Below are positions 63,903 to 64,000 of a DNA stretch of 64,000 nt, in pieces. The notes beneath the pieces are model-generated. The model was not told where the DNA came from and did no database searches. It saw only the letters and a program-made list of their open reading frames with translations. Both the position numbers and the translations under genes were made by a program. Each line of letters starts with the position of its first letter. Position 1 is the stretch's first letter. This DNA is from Providencia sp. (GTDB taxonomy: Bacteria > Pseudomonadota > Gammaproteobacteria > Enterobacterales > Enterobacteriaceae), in NCBI RefSeq assembly GCF_003533305.1, contig NZ_DOEH01000004.1, forward strand, positions 51,800 through 115,799. Reading direction: 5' to 3'.

Positions 63903-63930
63903 TTGACTTTCTGAAAGAAAAACGTAATAT
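63903..63930 (+). promoter_or_regulatory. rrn promoter P2
   Basis: TTGACT (63903-63908), 16 bp, TAATAT (63925-63930), about 125 bp downstream of P1, as in enterobacterial rrn operons. Confidence 0.88.
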
Positions 63931-63947
63931 ACGTCACCTCGCAACAA

Positions 63948-63963
63948 GAACCTAAAGTGGTTC
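63948..63963 (+). other. boxB-like stem of the rRNA leader
   Basis: GAACC-TAAAGT-GGTTC, a 5-bp stem upstream of boxA, part of the antitermination signal. Confidence 0.7.
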
Positions 63964-63986
63964 AAATCGAAAGATTAAGTTGCAAC

Positions 63987-63997
63987 GCTCTTTAACA
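63987..63997 (+). other. boxA antitermination site of the rRNA leader
   Basis: GCTCTTTAACA matches the conserved boxA sequence bound by NusB/NusE. The following AATT continues into the known leader sequence. Confidence 0.88.
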
Positions 63998-64000
63998 ATT

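Larger units (their letters stand above)
63625..64000 (+). promoter_or_regulatory. rRNA operon upstream and leader region
   Basis: An AT-rich stretch with A-runs (63737-63772) is placed as an UP element. Promoters P1 and P2 follow, a 7-bp stem GAGGTTT/AAACCTC (63838-63858) lies between them, and a boxB-like stem and boxA come after. The window ends before 16S rRNA. Gene order (hsrA-yieP-rrn) matches rrnC of E. coli. No tRNA is visible. Two open frames of 70 and 76 codons on the opposite strand are chance. Confidence 0.85.

Noticed and set aside
63725..63965. Two minus-strand frames over the rRNA promoters
   Set aside because: They lie across P1 and P2 and have no ribosome site or homology.

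Overview
The window is a chromosomal segment from an AT-rich gamma-proteobacterium of the order Enterobacterales. The right half keeps the Escherichia coli order around the replication origin almost gene for gene: glmS-glmU, atpCDGAHFEBI, rsmG, mnmG, oriC, mioC, asnC, asnA, viaA-ravA, rbsDACBKR, hsrA, yieP, then the promoters of a ribosomal RNA operon cut off by the window edge. The codon usage, AT-rich spacers, an smvA/TetR pair and the mix of accessory loci suggest Morganellaceae, most likely Providencia. The genus is inference, not proof.

Left half (1-36005), accessory loci. (a) 1-6785: the C-terminal part of a flotillin-like coiled-coil protein, a 1646-residue AAA ATPase of the DUF3686 type and a rhomboid protease, all co-directional; I know of no established function for this set. 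(b) 6769-8914: a Cys-rich winged-helix regulator divergent from an MFS transporter, with a 28-bp inverted repeat between them. (c) 9149-16457: a TonB receptor followed by chuT-W-X-Y-U-V, a heme import and anaerobic heme-degradation operon behind a promoter with a perfect FNR box and a Fur box. (d) 16497-18630: an SmvA-type efflux pump and its TetR regulator. (e) 18739-23884: a Fur-boxed AraC regulator, siderophore receptor, PepSY membrane protein and binding protein, with no ABC permease or ATPase. (f) 24089-29589: a GntR regulator, a solute-binding-fold protein with no signal peptide, a class III CoA-transferase, a crotonase and an MHS transporter. This looks like an uptake and CoA-activation route for an unidentified organic acid or betaine. 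(g) 29649-36005: a rearranged L-ascorbate (ula) locus with a fused IIC-IIB permease, IIA, UlaD, UlaG, UlaR and a HAD phosphatase, but without ulaE and ulaF.

Right half (36100-64000), core genes. The hexosamine genes glmUS lie downstream of the F1Fo ATP synthase operon. A perfect CRP consensus lies about 160 bp upstream of the likely atp promoter. oriC (about 49844-50087) has three AT-rich 13-mers, DnaA boxes R1, R2 and R4, and nine GATC sites. The ribose operon is preceded by two RbsR-type palindromes 77 bp apart. The window ends in the rRNA leader (P1, P2, boxB-like stem, boxA), just before 16S rRNA.

Several starts were moved from the longest open frame to the start supported by a ribosome binding site and family length: chuT, chuV, ulaR, glmU, atpF, atpI, rsmG, asnA, rbsA, rbsK and yieP. 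A palindromic intergenic repeat of about 60 bp occurs twice (1169-1232 and 39626-39686). I saw no tRNA, CRISPR array, insertion sequence or prophage gene.
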